From Trematomus loennbergii (taxonomy: Eukaryota > Chordata > Actinopteri > Perciformes > Nototheniidae), in the NCBI GenBank assembly GCA_012861695.1, contig JAAOOA010000093.1, forward strand, positions 481,001 through 545,000: DNA of 64,000 bases, read 5' to 3'. A program made the position numbers and the translations under genes. Positions within the stretch are counted from its first letter, which is position 1, and each line of letters begins with the position of its first letter. Of this stretch, positions 12,500-23,349 are shown one piece after another. The notes below the pieces were generated by a model, which was not told the origin of the DNA, did not search any database, and was given only the letters and a program-made list of their open reading frames with translations.

Positions 12500-12690
12500 G
12501 TTAACTCTGTGCTTGTTTTGTCAAGTTAGTGAAGATGTTTCTTCATTTGCATGTGTTCTGGCATATTAGTGTTTTTATATTTATATCCTTTTTGAAAGTG
12601 CAGCGCATCTCTCCGAATGTAAGTGTTTTTGGCTGTTGTATCGTGTTTGCACTTAATCAAGCATATACTGATGCTAGTCAAGACTCTAAT
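12500..12690 (+). repeat. Unnamed dispersed repeat, also found flanking the DIRS element
   Basis: Blocks such as ATCCTTTTTGAA, AATGTAAGTGTTTTTG and GTATCGTGTTTGCAC match the sequence immediately right of the DIRS element (29445-29530) with moderate divergence. The DIRS element is therefore inserted into another copy of this repeat. Confidence 0.5.
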
Positions 12691-13094
12691 AAAAACAGGC
12701 AGGAGGATTCTTTTTTCAGGGCAGGCAGAGAGTCTCCATTGATTTCAGAAGCATTGCAGCAGCGTTTAAAGTAGCGTGCATGTAAAATGCATTTGAAGTG
12801 AAAGGATGTCAAATTGCACAGAAGACAAACAAATCAATAAACGAACGCAGGCACGATACATGTTCAGGTAGCAGCACTGACGGTCTGCACACACTAAACA
12901 ATCACTGGCACTTTCTCATGGTGCAAACATGACATTTAGCCAAGAAGTGTGCTCGTACAAGCTGTGGCGTGTTCACTGATACAGTGTGTACACAATATTC
13001 CTGATAGGCACAGACACAGAAACAAACTGCAACCCCCGTCTTAAATCCTGCCCACACAAATACACTCTTTCCCCTGGCCTTTCTGCATTATAGA

Positions 13095-13405
13095 TGAACC
13101 TTCAGCCAGGCAGCCCTATCGATCCACTCTCCTCCCTCCTCCACCCCCTGTCCTCCCTCCCTGCCTCCCTCCATCCCTCCATCATCGGATATCTTTTCTC
13201 CGCTGTGTCACTCACGGCTCGTTCTCTTCCCCTCCGTCTTGTCACGATGCCTCCTCACCCTCCTCCCTCCTCTTCCTCTCCCAATCCTTACCTATAACTC
13301 TCCTCTATCTCTCCTCACACCCTATACTTCCCATTCCTCCTCCTTTTCCTCCCTCTCTGCTCTCCTGTCAACCCCCTTCCCTCTCTCCCCTGTCAGCTCA
13401 TCACA
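13095..13405. repeat. Polypyrimidine tract
   Basis: About 300 bases are almost entirely C and T on the + strand. Open frames here result from the lack of purines needed for stop codons and are not genes. Confidence 0.8.
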
Positions 13406-14005
13406 TCAGAGTCTAGGAATAAGACTAGTTTGATTGGCAGGTGGAACAGACAGGAGGCGGGGCAGGAGGAGGTGACAGTCATGGCATTAACAAGCTTTAA
13501 CAGTCAGCAAATGAGTCGATAGAATATAAACGGTGGCAAAGAAGGGCGTGAACATTATGCCATGGCCAGGGGTTCAATTCCCACTGGGACCACCTACACA
13601 CTGTATGCTAGGAATTTATGTATTTGTTATATAACTGTATACACTCCGCATGAAAGCCTCCATTGAATTATGCATGTTCTATACAAGATGTAGGCATATT
13701 ATGTGGTAATAGATAGGGCCATGTAGTTCAAAATGGCCCTGGCAGTGTATCAGGGTACCATACAGTATACAGAGAGGCTTTGGATAAAAGTGGAAGGGAC
13801 TGAATGTTAAAAAATAAGGTGAGTGCAGAGGGAAACTGTGAGATCGCAGCAAAAAATAAAAATGACAAGGGGTAGAGAGGAGAAGAAAAACAAACCGACA
13901 GGAAGGAGAGAGGAGAGAGGCGTGGGCGGAGAGGAGACAGAAAGATTTGGTGACAAGAAGAGAATGACTAAGACGGGGAGAGGAAGAGCAAACAAGAGAA
14001 CGTCG

Positions 14006-14016
14006 GTGTGTGTGTG

Positions 14017-14097
<81 letters not shown>

Positions 14098-14150
14098 ATG
14101 CGTGCATGCGTGTGTGTGTGTGTCTGTGTCTGTGTGTCTGTGTGTCTGCA
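14006..14150. repeat. (GT)n microsatellite with GCAT/CTGT variants
   Basis: A near-perfect GT array occupies 14006-14097, followed by imperfect (TGCATGCG) and (GTCTGT) repeats to about 14150. Confidence 0.95.
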
Positions 14151-15934
14151 GAGGCGAGACAGGGAGCGTGCTCAGCTGTGTGCACCGCCGCTTGTGGATG
14201 AGCTAGTGTCCAATCAAATCAGATACAGGTTGCCCCCGCAGCTGTCAGTCAAAACCCAATCACCGCGACGACACCTTTCCTCCGCCACACCCATCCCCTC
14301 TCCCCCACCTCCCCAATCAAACTCAATGGATGCCACACTCCACACACACACACTCCTCTCTGTGGTCACATCCTGTCAGGTTCGAATGAATAACGCTCCG
14401 TATCAAATCCGATCCTGTGTTTCCTCGTCGCCCGGCAGCGAGAGCTTTCTAATAGAAGAGAAAGGAGTTTGTGCTCTACATTCTATTATATTTCTTATCT
14501 ATTCAATCAGCAGGAGCCCCGCAAGTGCTTGCATCACATTTCTGAATCATTTAGTCACAGACTGTTCACTTACCGTTACATGTTTGCAGCTGAAAAGCCT
14601 TGCATAACTTTCGCGTGCAAGCTTTCTTACGTGTGCAAGGTCATTGTCACGGTTACAAAACAGCAGCTGACAGGTAACAAGATTACAGTAATCTGCAAAC
14701 TGGATAACGATAAGGCCCACTATAATCTATATTTCTACTTATAGATTTCTCTTTTTATGTTGTTTACAAATAAAAAACACTTTAACTAACAACTAAAAAA
14801 GTTTGATAAACTTTATTCTGCTCTAGTGTCGTCTAAAAACTCTGAGCCACTTTCACTCTGACTTATTGTAGTCCGCTGACTTAATGTGACCTAATGTGTA
14901 TTAATCCGCAGCTGAAAATAGTCCCCAACAGTTTCCTTTGCAAAGCTGTTTAAAAAAACATGTAGTATAAATAGAAAGTCATTATTCTATTGTAATATAA
15001 ATAATCTTCTAATTGTATTTGTAAAACATCCTTAAACCTACATTAAATTATGCTTTCGGCCACTAACGTGAAGGGCTATTTTTTGTAGTCATACATTTTA
15101 TCACCTAATAAAGGTTTAATGGCGAACTAGCTCACAGTGGCTTGTTTGCACCTATAGCGGACACATTAGCATTCATTTAGAGTTGTGTGAGCAAGACAAA
15201 TATTAACTCTCGCTTTGGCTTGTATAAAGTGGCCCTAACTCCAGAGAGAAGCTGCTGTCTTTCTGTCTTGCTGGCAGGAAGTTGAAGTACATCAGAATTG
15301 TTTTGCCTTTTGTGTATTCAAACACACTGATGAGAGCTACATGATTTAATTAATCAAACTGTGTATGTTAAACCAAAGGCTTGAAAACTCTTTAAAGTGC
15401 AGAGGCAGGTAATTAATCATTTTATCCTTTGTATTTTTATTTAAAAAAGAATAATTAGAGCGCCGTTAAATATGTTAAATCTTCTGCAGGATTGTTGGTC
15501 TTCTCAGGGATTTGGGACATAAGAACAATATAGAGTGCTTATCCTTTAATCATCCTAACTGTTAACATACTGATCAGACAACAATTGCTTTTGGTATCAT
15601 AGATCAGTGTTGGATTATAAAATGTTGAGACATTAACATAATTGAGCAAAAACACCCAATAGCGCGTTCTTTACCCTGATAATGATTACAGCTTGGAGAG
15701 GGAGGAATATGCTGCTCTAAAGTACCCATAATTACAATAAAGAATGACTTCAAGCGTATCATGACTTTTGTGCAGTGTTTATTAATGCATGCGAGCTAAT
15801 TGAAAAGTGTCCACCCAAGCAGAGCTCATAGCCAGGAATAAAACATGGATTTTAGACATGCATGGAGGGAATTGGTCTGACAAATGTAGCTTCGTGCACT
15901 TAAACTAACTGCTCTGACAAAGATTGACTTTTAA

Positions 15935-16905
15935 AGAGGTTCATATCTGTATTCAGTGCCTCTCCTGTGACATGTCTCCACGCTTTAATGTCAAAAAGCT
16001 TTTACATTTTTCTCATACTGCCTACCTCTTTTCACCCTCTGTCTGAAACCAGAGCCCAGTCTGCTCTGATTGGTTAGCTGGCCGGCTCTGTTGTGATTGG
16101 TCAACCCGCTTAGAGATGTCCCGCCCCTTAGCCTATCACGTACAATTTGTTGGAGCGCCAATAGAAGCGCGAGTGTTACATAGTGATGTCAATATGTTCA
16201 GGAAGTAAACAAAGGAGTCCAATGGAGGCGTTTCAGGGTGAGTGTGTGGGAGGTAAACTCACTGATTCTAGCCTTTGCAGACCATTTACATCAGGGGTGT
16301 CAAACTCAAGGCCCGGGGGTCAAATCCGGCCCGTGACTTCATTTTCTGTGGCCCCACAAGAGCTTGCAAAGAATATTATATGTTTATTATACGGTTACAT
16401 GATGATTTACAGAAGCACGTTGCCCATAAACTACATGTCCCGTAATGCATCTCAAATTAGATTTTTTCTCAGAATTAGACTTTTTCTCAGAATTAGACTT
16501 TTTTTCTTCTAAATATGCCTTTTTTCTCAGAATTTGACTCTTTTTTTAAAATGTTACTTTATTTTTAAATGTCACTTCCTTTTTTTAAATGTCACTTCTG
16601 TTTTTTGATTTCTTTTTAAATCATTTTGTGACATTCTCACTGAAGAGACTTGCAATTATTTTCTCCAGACTTCTGCTTTCAGACGTAGTTAATTATGAAG
16701 TTATTACCCTATCAGTTAATAATCCAATGCAGAGGCAATAATGTAATATAATACATTAATTTATACACAACCGGCCCTTTGAGTGCAGCCATAATGCTGA
16801 TGTGGCCCGCGATTACATTGAGTTTGACACCCCTGATTTACATGCACAGAAACCTATAACACACTACAGATATCGGAAAACCCCAAAAGGCATAAAAGGG
16901 CCTCT
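15935..16905 (-). mobile_element. MITE family A, copy 2, split by a hAT element
   Basis: Flanked by TTAA at 15931-15934 and 16906-16909, with the right terminus AAAAGGGCCTCT. Minus orientation relative to copy 1. Family A sequence runs to 16291, is interrupted by the hAT element 16292-16835, and resumes at 16836 with ATTTACATGCACAG. Confidence 0.85.
16292..16835. mobile_element. Complete hAT-type element with 8-bp target duplication, inside MITE A
   Basis: The 544-bp element has 18-base inverted ends, CAGGGGTGTCAAACTCAA and TTGAGTTTGACACCCCTG. It is flanked by identical octamers ATTTACAT (16284-16291 and 16836-16843). The interior is non-coding and has CTTTTT/AGAATTAGA tandem sub-repeats around 16455-16560. 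These termini are of the common vertebrate hAT 'CAGGGGTGTC' kind. Confidence 0.93.
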
Positions 16906-17629
16906 TTAATAAACATGATGTGTAATACAAGTCTTTTTTGCATTGCATGTTATCTAGCATTTTAAGGTGGTGTAGAACAACATCTGATTCCATTATTGCA
17001 TGTAATTTGACATGAATATTCATTTGCCTCAGGACAGCTTACAGAACAGATATATATGTTTTAGCTTTGTTAGGATTTGTATTCCTAAAATAACACATAT
17101 TGTAGACTTTGAGCTTCCTAGTCCACAGCCTCCAAGTGTTTGCTCAGCAGCCGGTGTCAGGGGAGCAGACTTGTTTCTCTTTGGCTTTCTACTCACTTTG
17201 AGAAGCCCAGCAGCAACAACAGTTAGAATTATTAAAGCTTTTGCCTTTTAGAAACATCCATAGATTATTAAATCTGATGGAGCTTGGTTTAAGAAGTGTA
17301 TTATTTTTTCGCCCTTTAACCGTAACTGTACATCCACAAATAGCTACCTGGCCTCCATTGGGAATTGTACGGATTGCACCTTTAGGAGTCGCTGAGGGTT
17401 TCCTCACAAGAGCGATGAATCAGTCCGACCCTTTCAGGTCTGTCCCCGTCTCCGTCTCCCCGTCATTGTAATTACTGTACAGTGCTTAAGGACTCGGACA
17501 TTTACATAATTGATTCTTTTATCAAGACACGTCTCGCTATCTCTCTCATACACAATCTGTTATGCAGAATGGATTTTTTTTTAACGCAGGCTGATTTGAA
17601 ATGCTGATCTTTGTTCGGTGCTCTTCAAA

Positions 17630-17985
17630 TCTCTTTTCTTCTTCCATTCTTGTCCTTCGTTCCACAATTTTCTTCTTCTTTCATTTCACTTTTGCCACAA
17701 CTCTCGGCCCTCTGTGCTGTCCATCATTCATCCTCTCCTTCTCCCTCAGTCCCTTCTCTATTTTCTCGCTGTGACATCCATCTTCTTCTCTCATTTGCTC
17801 TCACTTGCTCTCCTCTCCTGCTTTTTATCTTTTATCTTTTCCCCATCATCGTTCCTCCCAGCCATTTTTCTCTCCATCTCTACTTCACTCTTGATCGTTT
17901 CATCTTCTCCTGTTGTCCTGCAGCACTTGTCCCTCTCCCTCCTCCTCTCATCACTTCACCCCTCTTTTGATTTTGTACTTTTTTA
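17630..17985. repeat. Polypyrimidine tract upstream of the Ig3 exon
   Basis: About 350 bases of C/T-rich sequence precede the acceptor at 18038. The two overlapping frames of roughly 120 residues reflect composition only. Confidence 0.75.
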
Positions 17986-18038
17986 GTGACTTGGAAAAGT
18001 GTCCAGTTCAACTCAGTGTCTCTCTCCCGTCTCAACAG

Positions 18039-18211
18039 GCCTGCCGAATACAAGTGGGATAAGAAGGACGAAGTGCTCCCCCCACAGGCCAAAGTGGACG
18101 GTGCTTACCTGCGCTTCGAGAGTCTCAACAAATCAGACAATGGCGTCTACCTCTGCTACGCTGACAACGGCATAGGGAACAGCCAGGGGGAGTACACTCT
18201 CCTGGTGCAAG
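18039..18211 (+). CDS. cadm3: cadm3-like exon: second half of Ig domain 3
   Basis: The exon is 173 nt, enters in phase 2 and leaves in phase 1, with acceptor CTCAACAG and donor G|GTAATA. It encodes PAEYKWDKKDEVLPP, carrying the core tryptophan, then AYLRFESLNKSDNGVYLCYA, carrying the D-x-G-x-Y-x-C signature of an Ig F strand and an NKS glycosylation sequon, and finally GEYTLLVQ. Together with the exon at 10463 this completes an Ig C2-type domain. The 'LNKSDNG' run is typical of CADM proteins. Confidence 0.87.
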
Positions 18212-18566
18212 GTAATAAGGAACAGTGGACAGAGAGAAATGGGTCGAGAAAGATGTCTTTTTTTTTTACTTCTCTTCATCACGTTTCTTTATTTCTGTGG
18301 CTTTTGCTTGTATTTCTTCCATCTTTTTCTCTTCTGATTTTCTTTCGTTTCTTTCCTCCTATTTTTTTTGTTGTTGTCTCATACCACAAAATGCCACCAT
18401 AACCATCCAACCGCTTTCGCTCGTACTTGCGCTTCTTTTCCCTTTCACTTTTGATGTGTCCCGTGCGCTTCGATCCATGGTTATTTTTGGCGCTTCGCTT
18501 GCTCATTTCCAACTTCTCCTACGCCTTCATCTTCCTCCTCCTCCTCCTCCTCCTCCTCCTCCAAAG
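18212..18566 (+). other. Short pyrimidine-rich intron
   Basis: 355 bases, strongly T/C-rich, ending in a (CCT)n tract (about 18530-18562) and CAAAG. The open frames here are composition artefacts. Confidence 0.55.
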
Positions 18567-18974
18567 ATCTCATGGAGCCAGACTCCCCCGACACCACCTT
18601 ATCCTTCCTGGACTCTACAACCTCTCCATCTTCTTCCACAATCTCCCTTCCCACTTCCTCTCCTCTTGATGTTTTCTCTGGCTCCGGATCTGATTACTCC
18701 TCCCTTCCTGACCTCACCTCCACCTCCACCTCCACCTCCACCTCCACCTCCTCCCCCGACTCCTCCGCATCTCCCACCCCCTCCACGGCTGACATGTCGA
18801 CCGCCATCTTTGAATTGTCCTCCACTCCCCTCTCAAACGCCCTCTTCCACGACCTTCCTTCCTCTCCAACTTCTCCTACCACCTCCGCAAGCATCGCTGC
18901 CTCCTCCACCTCCAACTCCTCCTCCCTTATTCCCTCAGTTACCGTCGGGCTGATCGGAGTTTACACTTTCACAG
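18567..18974 (+). CDS. cadm3: Candidate Ser/Thr-rich (mucin-like) stalk exon
   Basis: The stretch is 408 nt (3n), has no stop, enters in phase 1 (G|AT gives Asp) and leaves in phase 1 before GTAAAA. It therefore fits as an in-frame cassette between the Ig3 exon and the transmembrane exon. It encodes DLMEPDSPDTTLSFLDSTT and about 115 further residues made almost wholly of Ser, Thr and Pro, including a (TS)n run from a CCACCT minisatellite (about 18715-18755). Such stalks are extracellular and O-glycosylated in CADM1 and CADM2, although shorter. The surrounding pyrimidine bias also favours long open frames, so cassette status is inference. Skipping it would still join VQ to DPTAM in frame. Confidence 0.5.
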
Positions 18975-19412
18975 GTAAAACCATCTGAGTTACACACTTG
19001 TACACAACAACAACAACAAGAGAGATGCGAGAAGCTTAGTAATGGAGTGGAAAAACAAATACCATCCACTTTGCTGTGTTTTCTCCTTTCAATACACAAA
19101 CTGTGCTTTTGCCGTGTGGAGCAGTGAAGGATGCTGGGAGTGTTTAACATTCACACACGTGCAAACACACACTCAAAGCTATCAGAAGAATCAGAATGAA
19201 TGAAAAAAAATGGCCGTTTCAAAGCGCTGAACTCATGTTTTTTTTTCTTGTTTGCCTCTATTTTCTTTCTGTTTTGAATCCCCAACCCCGCCCAAACTTT
19301 CCAACACACACTCTTCTCTTTCATCGAACCATCCATCCATCCATCCATCCATCAATTCATCCATCTAACATCCAACAATCCATCAACTCATCCACTTGAA
19401 ATGATGCCGCAG

Positions 19413-19424
19413 AGAACATTCCAG
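19413..19424 (+). CDS. Possible 12-nt microexon (ENIP)
   Basis: The sequence GCCGCAG|AGAACATTCCAG|GTATAA has both splice dinucleotides. In phase 1 it would add Glu-Asn-Ile-Pro between the stalk and the transmembrane exon without changing frame. CADM genes are known for small alternative stalk exons. Sites this short occur often by chance, so this is only a candidate. Confidence 0.2.
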
Positions 19425-19794
19425 GTATAATTTTTTCACCAGTCATCTGTCGTTTTGACTTCCTGTCGTTCTCTCTTTTCGTCCACCTGTCTATCTGTCC
19501 GTCTGTCCACCTGTCTGTCTATCTGTAGCTCTGTCTATCTGTATTTCTGTCTATCTGTAGCTCCGTCTGTCTGTTGTTGCCTGTCTGTCAGTCTAGAATT
19601 CTTTTTTTTTACTTTGAACTTCAGTGCTGAATATTTCATACTCCTGCCCACGTAATGCGTTGTTGTTGCTCATACATGCACACAGGCTCACACCACAAGC
19701 TCTCTCACACACACACAGGTTCAGGAGAGGGCCCCGTGCCAGGCATCAAGCAGTTCAGAGCATAGCACGTGACAGGAGAGACAGGCAGAATAGT

Positions 19795-20196
19795 GCAGGA
19801 TAGTGTAGGGCCTGGACAAGGCTGGATCTCTGGGACCTCGTGAGGCCAAGAGGGTGTGACATTCTCACTGAAGAGACTTGCAATTATTTTCCCAGACTTC
19901 TGCTTTCAGACGTAGTTAATTATGAAGTTATTACCCTATCAGATAATAATCCAATGCAGAGGCAATAATGTAATATAATACATTATTTTATACACAACAC
20001 CGCCCTTTGAGTGCAGCCATAATGCTGATGTGCACAGAAACCTATAACACACTACAGATATCGGAAAACCCCAAAAGGCATAAAAGGGCCTCTTTAATAA
20101 ACATGATGTGTAATAAAAAAACAAGTATTTTTTGCAGGATAGTGTAGGGCCTGGACAAGGCTGGATCTGTGGGACCTCGTGAGGCCAAGAGGTGTG
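19795..20196. repeat. Templated insertion flanked by a ~57-bp direct repeat
   Basis: The segment GCAGGATAGTGTAGGGCC ... GAGGCCAAGAGG occurs at 19795-19852 and again at 20134-20192 with one substitution. Between the two copies lies a near-copy of 16628-16940, covering the hAT tail, the MITE A right end and the unique sequence beyond it (AATAAACATGATGTGTAAT). The 39 or so bases holding the hAT right terminus and its target repeat are missing. Because unique flank is included, this is a copied genomic fragment and not an independent transposition. Confidence 0.85.
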
Positions 20197-20489
20197 GGCT
20201 CGCCTGTACTCCAACAAGAAATCTCCAGCACTACACTCAAAATAAACATAACCAATCAAAAGAGGACACCTCTTCCTATGTATGAAGTATATGATACTGT
20301 TTTGCCGGTTTCGGGCTCTGGAAGGAAAGTGTGAGACAGTTAACTGCTTGGAGTGGAAACTGCTCGCGGCCTGTGGAACACTGATCTCCAGAAACCTCAG
20401 CTGAGCATTTGTATTCCTTATCACAACTGAAATAAATCCGTTTTATTATAACCTTATGCCTGGTCCTTGCTTCACAGAGGAATTCGGAA

Positions 20490-20755
<266 letters not shown>

Positions 20756-22239
20756 GGTGGGAGGGGGCTCAGGCTTTGAGGTGTTCTTGGGTCTTGTCTG
20801 CTTTGCTTTGATGCTGACAGCAGGATTTATGGGCTCATTCTCAGTCTCGCCTCGTCAGCATGCCCCCTCACCTCCACCGCCAGCCAGAGTGTGTGTTGAC
20901 TTTCTCTGTGTGTGTGTGTGTATGAGTGTGTGAGTGTGTGTCATTCTGACTGCTGCTCAGAGTCCACCCCTCCTCCCTCCTCTTCTCCCTTCTGCCTCTG
21001 GCCTCTGGTTGGCTGTTGTCATGCCCCTTCACTTCTCTTTCACTCGCTGAAATGTGACTTTTCCCTCTAAAATTGCCCGTTCAGCCCATCATGCTGTGTC
21101 CTTGCCGGCTGTAATGTGTTCCTTGAGTTTTCTCTACATTACTGGTTGTCAGTGTGTGTCGCTGTGCCTCTATTTCTTGTTCCTGTTCTCTGTATTATCT
21201 AGCTGTTTCCTCCTCTCAATGGTTGAATCCTTGTTCTCCAGAATGGTTTGACCCCTCAGATATTGACCAAGTGCAAGCCAGTCTCTCTTCCTTTATTCCC
21301 CTAAAAAAATATGTTGTTATGATAAGTGTTGCTTTTGAATTATGCCTGTTGAGTGACTTTCAAAGTGACACCCAGCAAACTGATCCGGTCTAAAAAGTCA
21401 GGCGAAATAAATGATGTATCAAATTATTTCGGCGCAGATTGCTTTCTTCTCTGAGGGGCAAGCAGCTAAAGTGGCTGAAGCGAGGCAAAACTGGGGAAAT
21501 AAATCTCTAAATCTCTGCTGCTGTTGGGTGAAAATCTCGCACCTCGAAAAAAATGCACGCTTTTACAGAAGCGGTAAAAGAGCTATGTTTTCAGCTTGAC
21601 CGACCTGAAATGTAAACTCTATCACAAGCATTCAAAGAGTGAACAAAACACCAGAAAAAACACTGTCACAGCTTTTAAAATACTGTATGTGTAGCAAACT
21701 ACCAGGGTATTTCTACTCGTGTAAAAGTATTTGTCTATGTACTTGTTAAAAGTAAATTATAAATAAAACAGTTTCTACTTTAGTGCATAGTCTATATGAA
21801 AGGAGTATACTACAGAGTAATTAAACACTTTATATATCATTTGGGATCCATCCTGGCTGGATTACATTTCTTCATTTAACATGTAATTGATGGAGAAGTT
21901 TAATACATTTCCTGGTTAATAATCAGGCCTTGAATTCCCCCAAATGTAGCATTTTCAGACCTTTGTAATCCATAGCAAAGCAAAGAAATCCTTAGCTTAG
22001 TGAATATTGTAGGAATCACCAGCACTGAAGGGGCTAGATTTCCCCTCAACATTAGCAGAATGTCTGAGAGATCTGGACCTAATGAGTTAACAACCCTGTT
22101 GCATATTAGTTATGAAACATTTTCTAAAAAGGGGGCGATATGGTGGCACCTTTTCTTTTCGCCTGGCTTTTTCTGAACCCTTGTCTTTGTCTTCTGAAGG
22201 TTGTCGATGTGTCTGGTATTATATATTGACAAGTCTGCT

Positions 22240-22550
22240 CCCCTCTTCTTCTCTCTTCTGTCTGCCTTCTCTCCGTCACTCTCCCATTATATTCTCTCTC
22301 TCTCTCTCTCTTTCTCATTTCTGCTGCCTTTCATCATCTGTCTCCTGTTTTCGCCAATATTCATACGCCACCCTCCTCCTCCCCATCTGCCCTCAATCTC
22401 TGTCCCTCTATATTTTCTCCCCGTCTCTACCTCATTTTCTATTGTGTCTTCCACGTCCGTTTCTCTCCTTCCTTTTCTCATTACGTCTCCTATCTTATCT
22501 TTACCACATGACTTCCTCTTCACATCTCTCCTCTCCTTCCACAACACCCT
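22240..22550. repeat. Polypyrimidine tract before the transmembrane exon
   Basis: C/T-rich intron end with (CT)n near 22293-22312. It gives the acceptor at 22559 a long pyrimidine run. Confidence 0.7.
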
Positions 22551-22559
22551 CTACTAAAG

Positions 22560-22683
22560 ACCCCACAGCCATGTCGACGTCCTCGGGGGGACCACGCCGT
22601 GATCGGAGGGGTGGTGGCCGTTATCGTCTTCATCCTGCTCTGCCTCCTCATCGTCCTCGGCAGATACCTCATCAGACACAAAG
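22560..22683 (+). CDS. cadm3: cadm3-like transmembrane exon, with an apparent +1 frame break
   Basis: Acceptor CTACTAAAG, donor AAAG|GTCACC. Entering in phase 1 it reads [10 protein letters not shown], matching the start of the membrane exon in CADM2/CADM3. After a run of six G (22585-22590) the family sequence continues one frame over: [20 protein letters not shown], then [12 protein letters not shown]. That is a hydrophobic helix of about 22 residues followed by the basic stop-transfer RYLIRHK. The exon is 124 nt, but a phase-1 to phase-1 exon must be 3n, so the single surplus base is visible independently of the homology. A homopolymer sequencing error is the simplest cause. A real frameshift allele would lose the membrane anchor. 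Confidence 0.85.
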
Positions 22684-22696
22684 GTCACCTGCTCAC

Positions 22697-22757
22697 TCAC
22701 ACACACACACACGCACGCACGCACACACACACACGCACGCACGCACGCACCACACAC

Positions 22758-22811
<54 letters not shown>

Positions 22812-22833
22812 ACACACACACACACACACACAA
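22697..22833. repeat. (CA)n microsatellite directly after the transmembrane exon
   Basis: CA/CG-interrupted array starting 14 bases after the donor site. Confidence 0.95.
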
Positions 22834-23349
22834 GGACATGTATGTATGCATGCATGCATGAGCGTACACTGAAATCCACTTGCATAAGTAGGGATACATG
22901 TGCACCAAGATTGGATATCACACGTACAAACATGCATATGCATACAAATGTACAGAAAATGCACACACACCAAAAATGGAATCTGTGGATAAACGTCACT
23001 CAGTTTCTCTCAAAACAGAGTAAGAAATTGTATGAATAACAATAAGTGGATGTTTATTCATTGCATTTTAAATACATTTTGGTTCATAAACTTCCTGTGA
23101 GATTAGATTTCTTAACATCAGCAGTATTTCAGCAGAAGTTTATATAGTGAAATATGGGGATTAAAGAGATAACATAATTGCTTCCTGGACGTGATGTTAG
23201 TTTGTTTCTCTGCGGCCTGTGTTACTGCGGCTGACAAGGGCAAGCGCGCTACAACGGGCTAACAACGTTTACAACAGGACAAACTCACTGCACTTTCAAA
23301 CATGATGGAAATATAAAAACATGTGCCAAAACACATGCAAGTCTACACT

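Larger units (their letters stand above)
10554..18038 (+). other. cadm3-like intron within Ig domain 3
   Basis: A 7.5-kb intron. It contains a palindromic element (11508), MITE B (12018), pyrimidine-rich tracts, a GT microsatellite (14006) and MITE A carrying a hAT insertion (15935-16905). The stretches 10560-11500, 12780-13090, 13430-14000, 14200-15930 and 16910-17600 show nothing I can name, apart from an isolated tRNA-B-box-like GGTTCAATTCC at about 13572. Confidence 0.7.

Noticed and set aside
13094..13433. Pro/Ser/Leu-rich open frames
   Set aside because: The polypyrimidine tract lacks the purines needed for stop codons. There are no splice-site phase agreement or domain features.
13560..13600. 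tRNA-like B box (GGTTCAATTCC)
   Set aside because: No A box or cloverleaf pairing can be built around it; at most a SINE remnant.
17611..17986. Two overlapping frames of about 120 residues before the Ig3 exon
   Set aside because: Pyrimidine-rich intron. Both frames are equally open and neither resembles a CADM segment.
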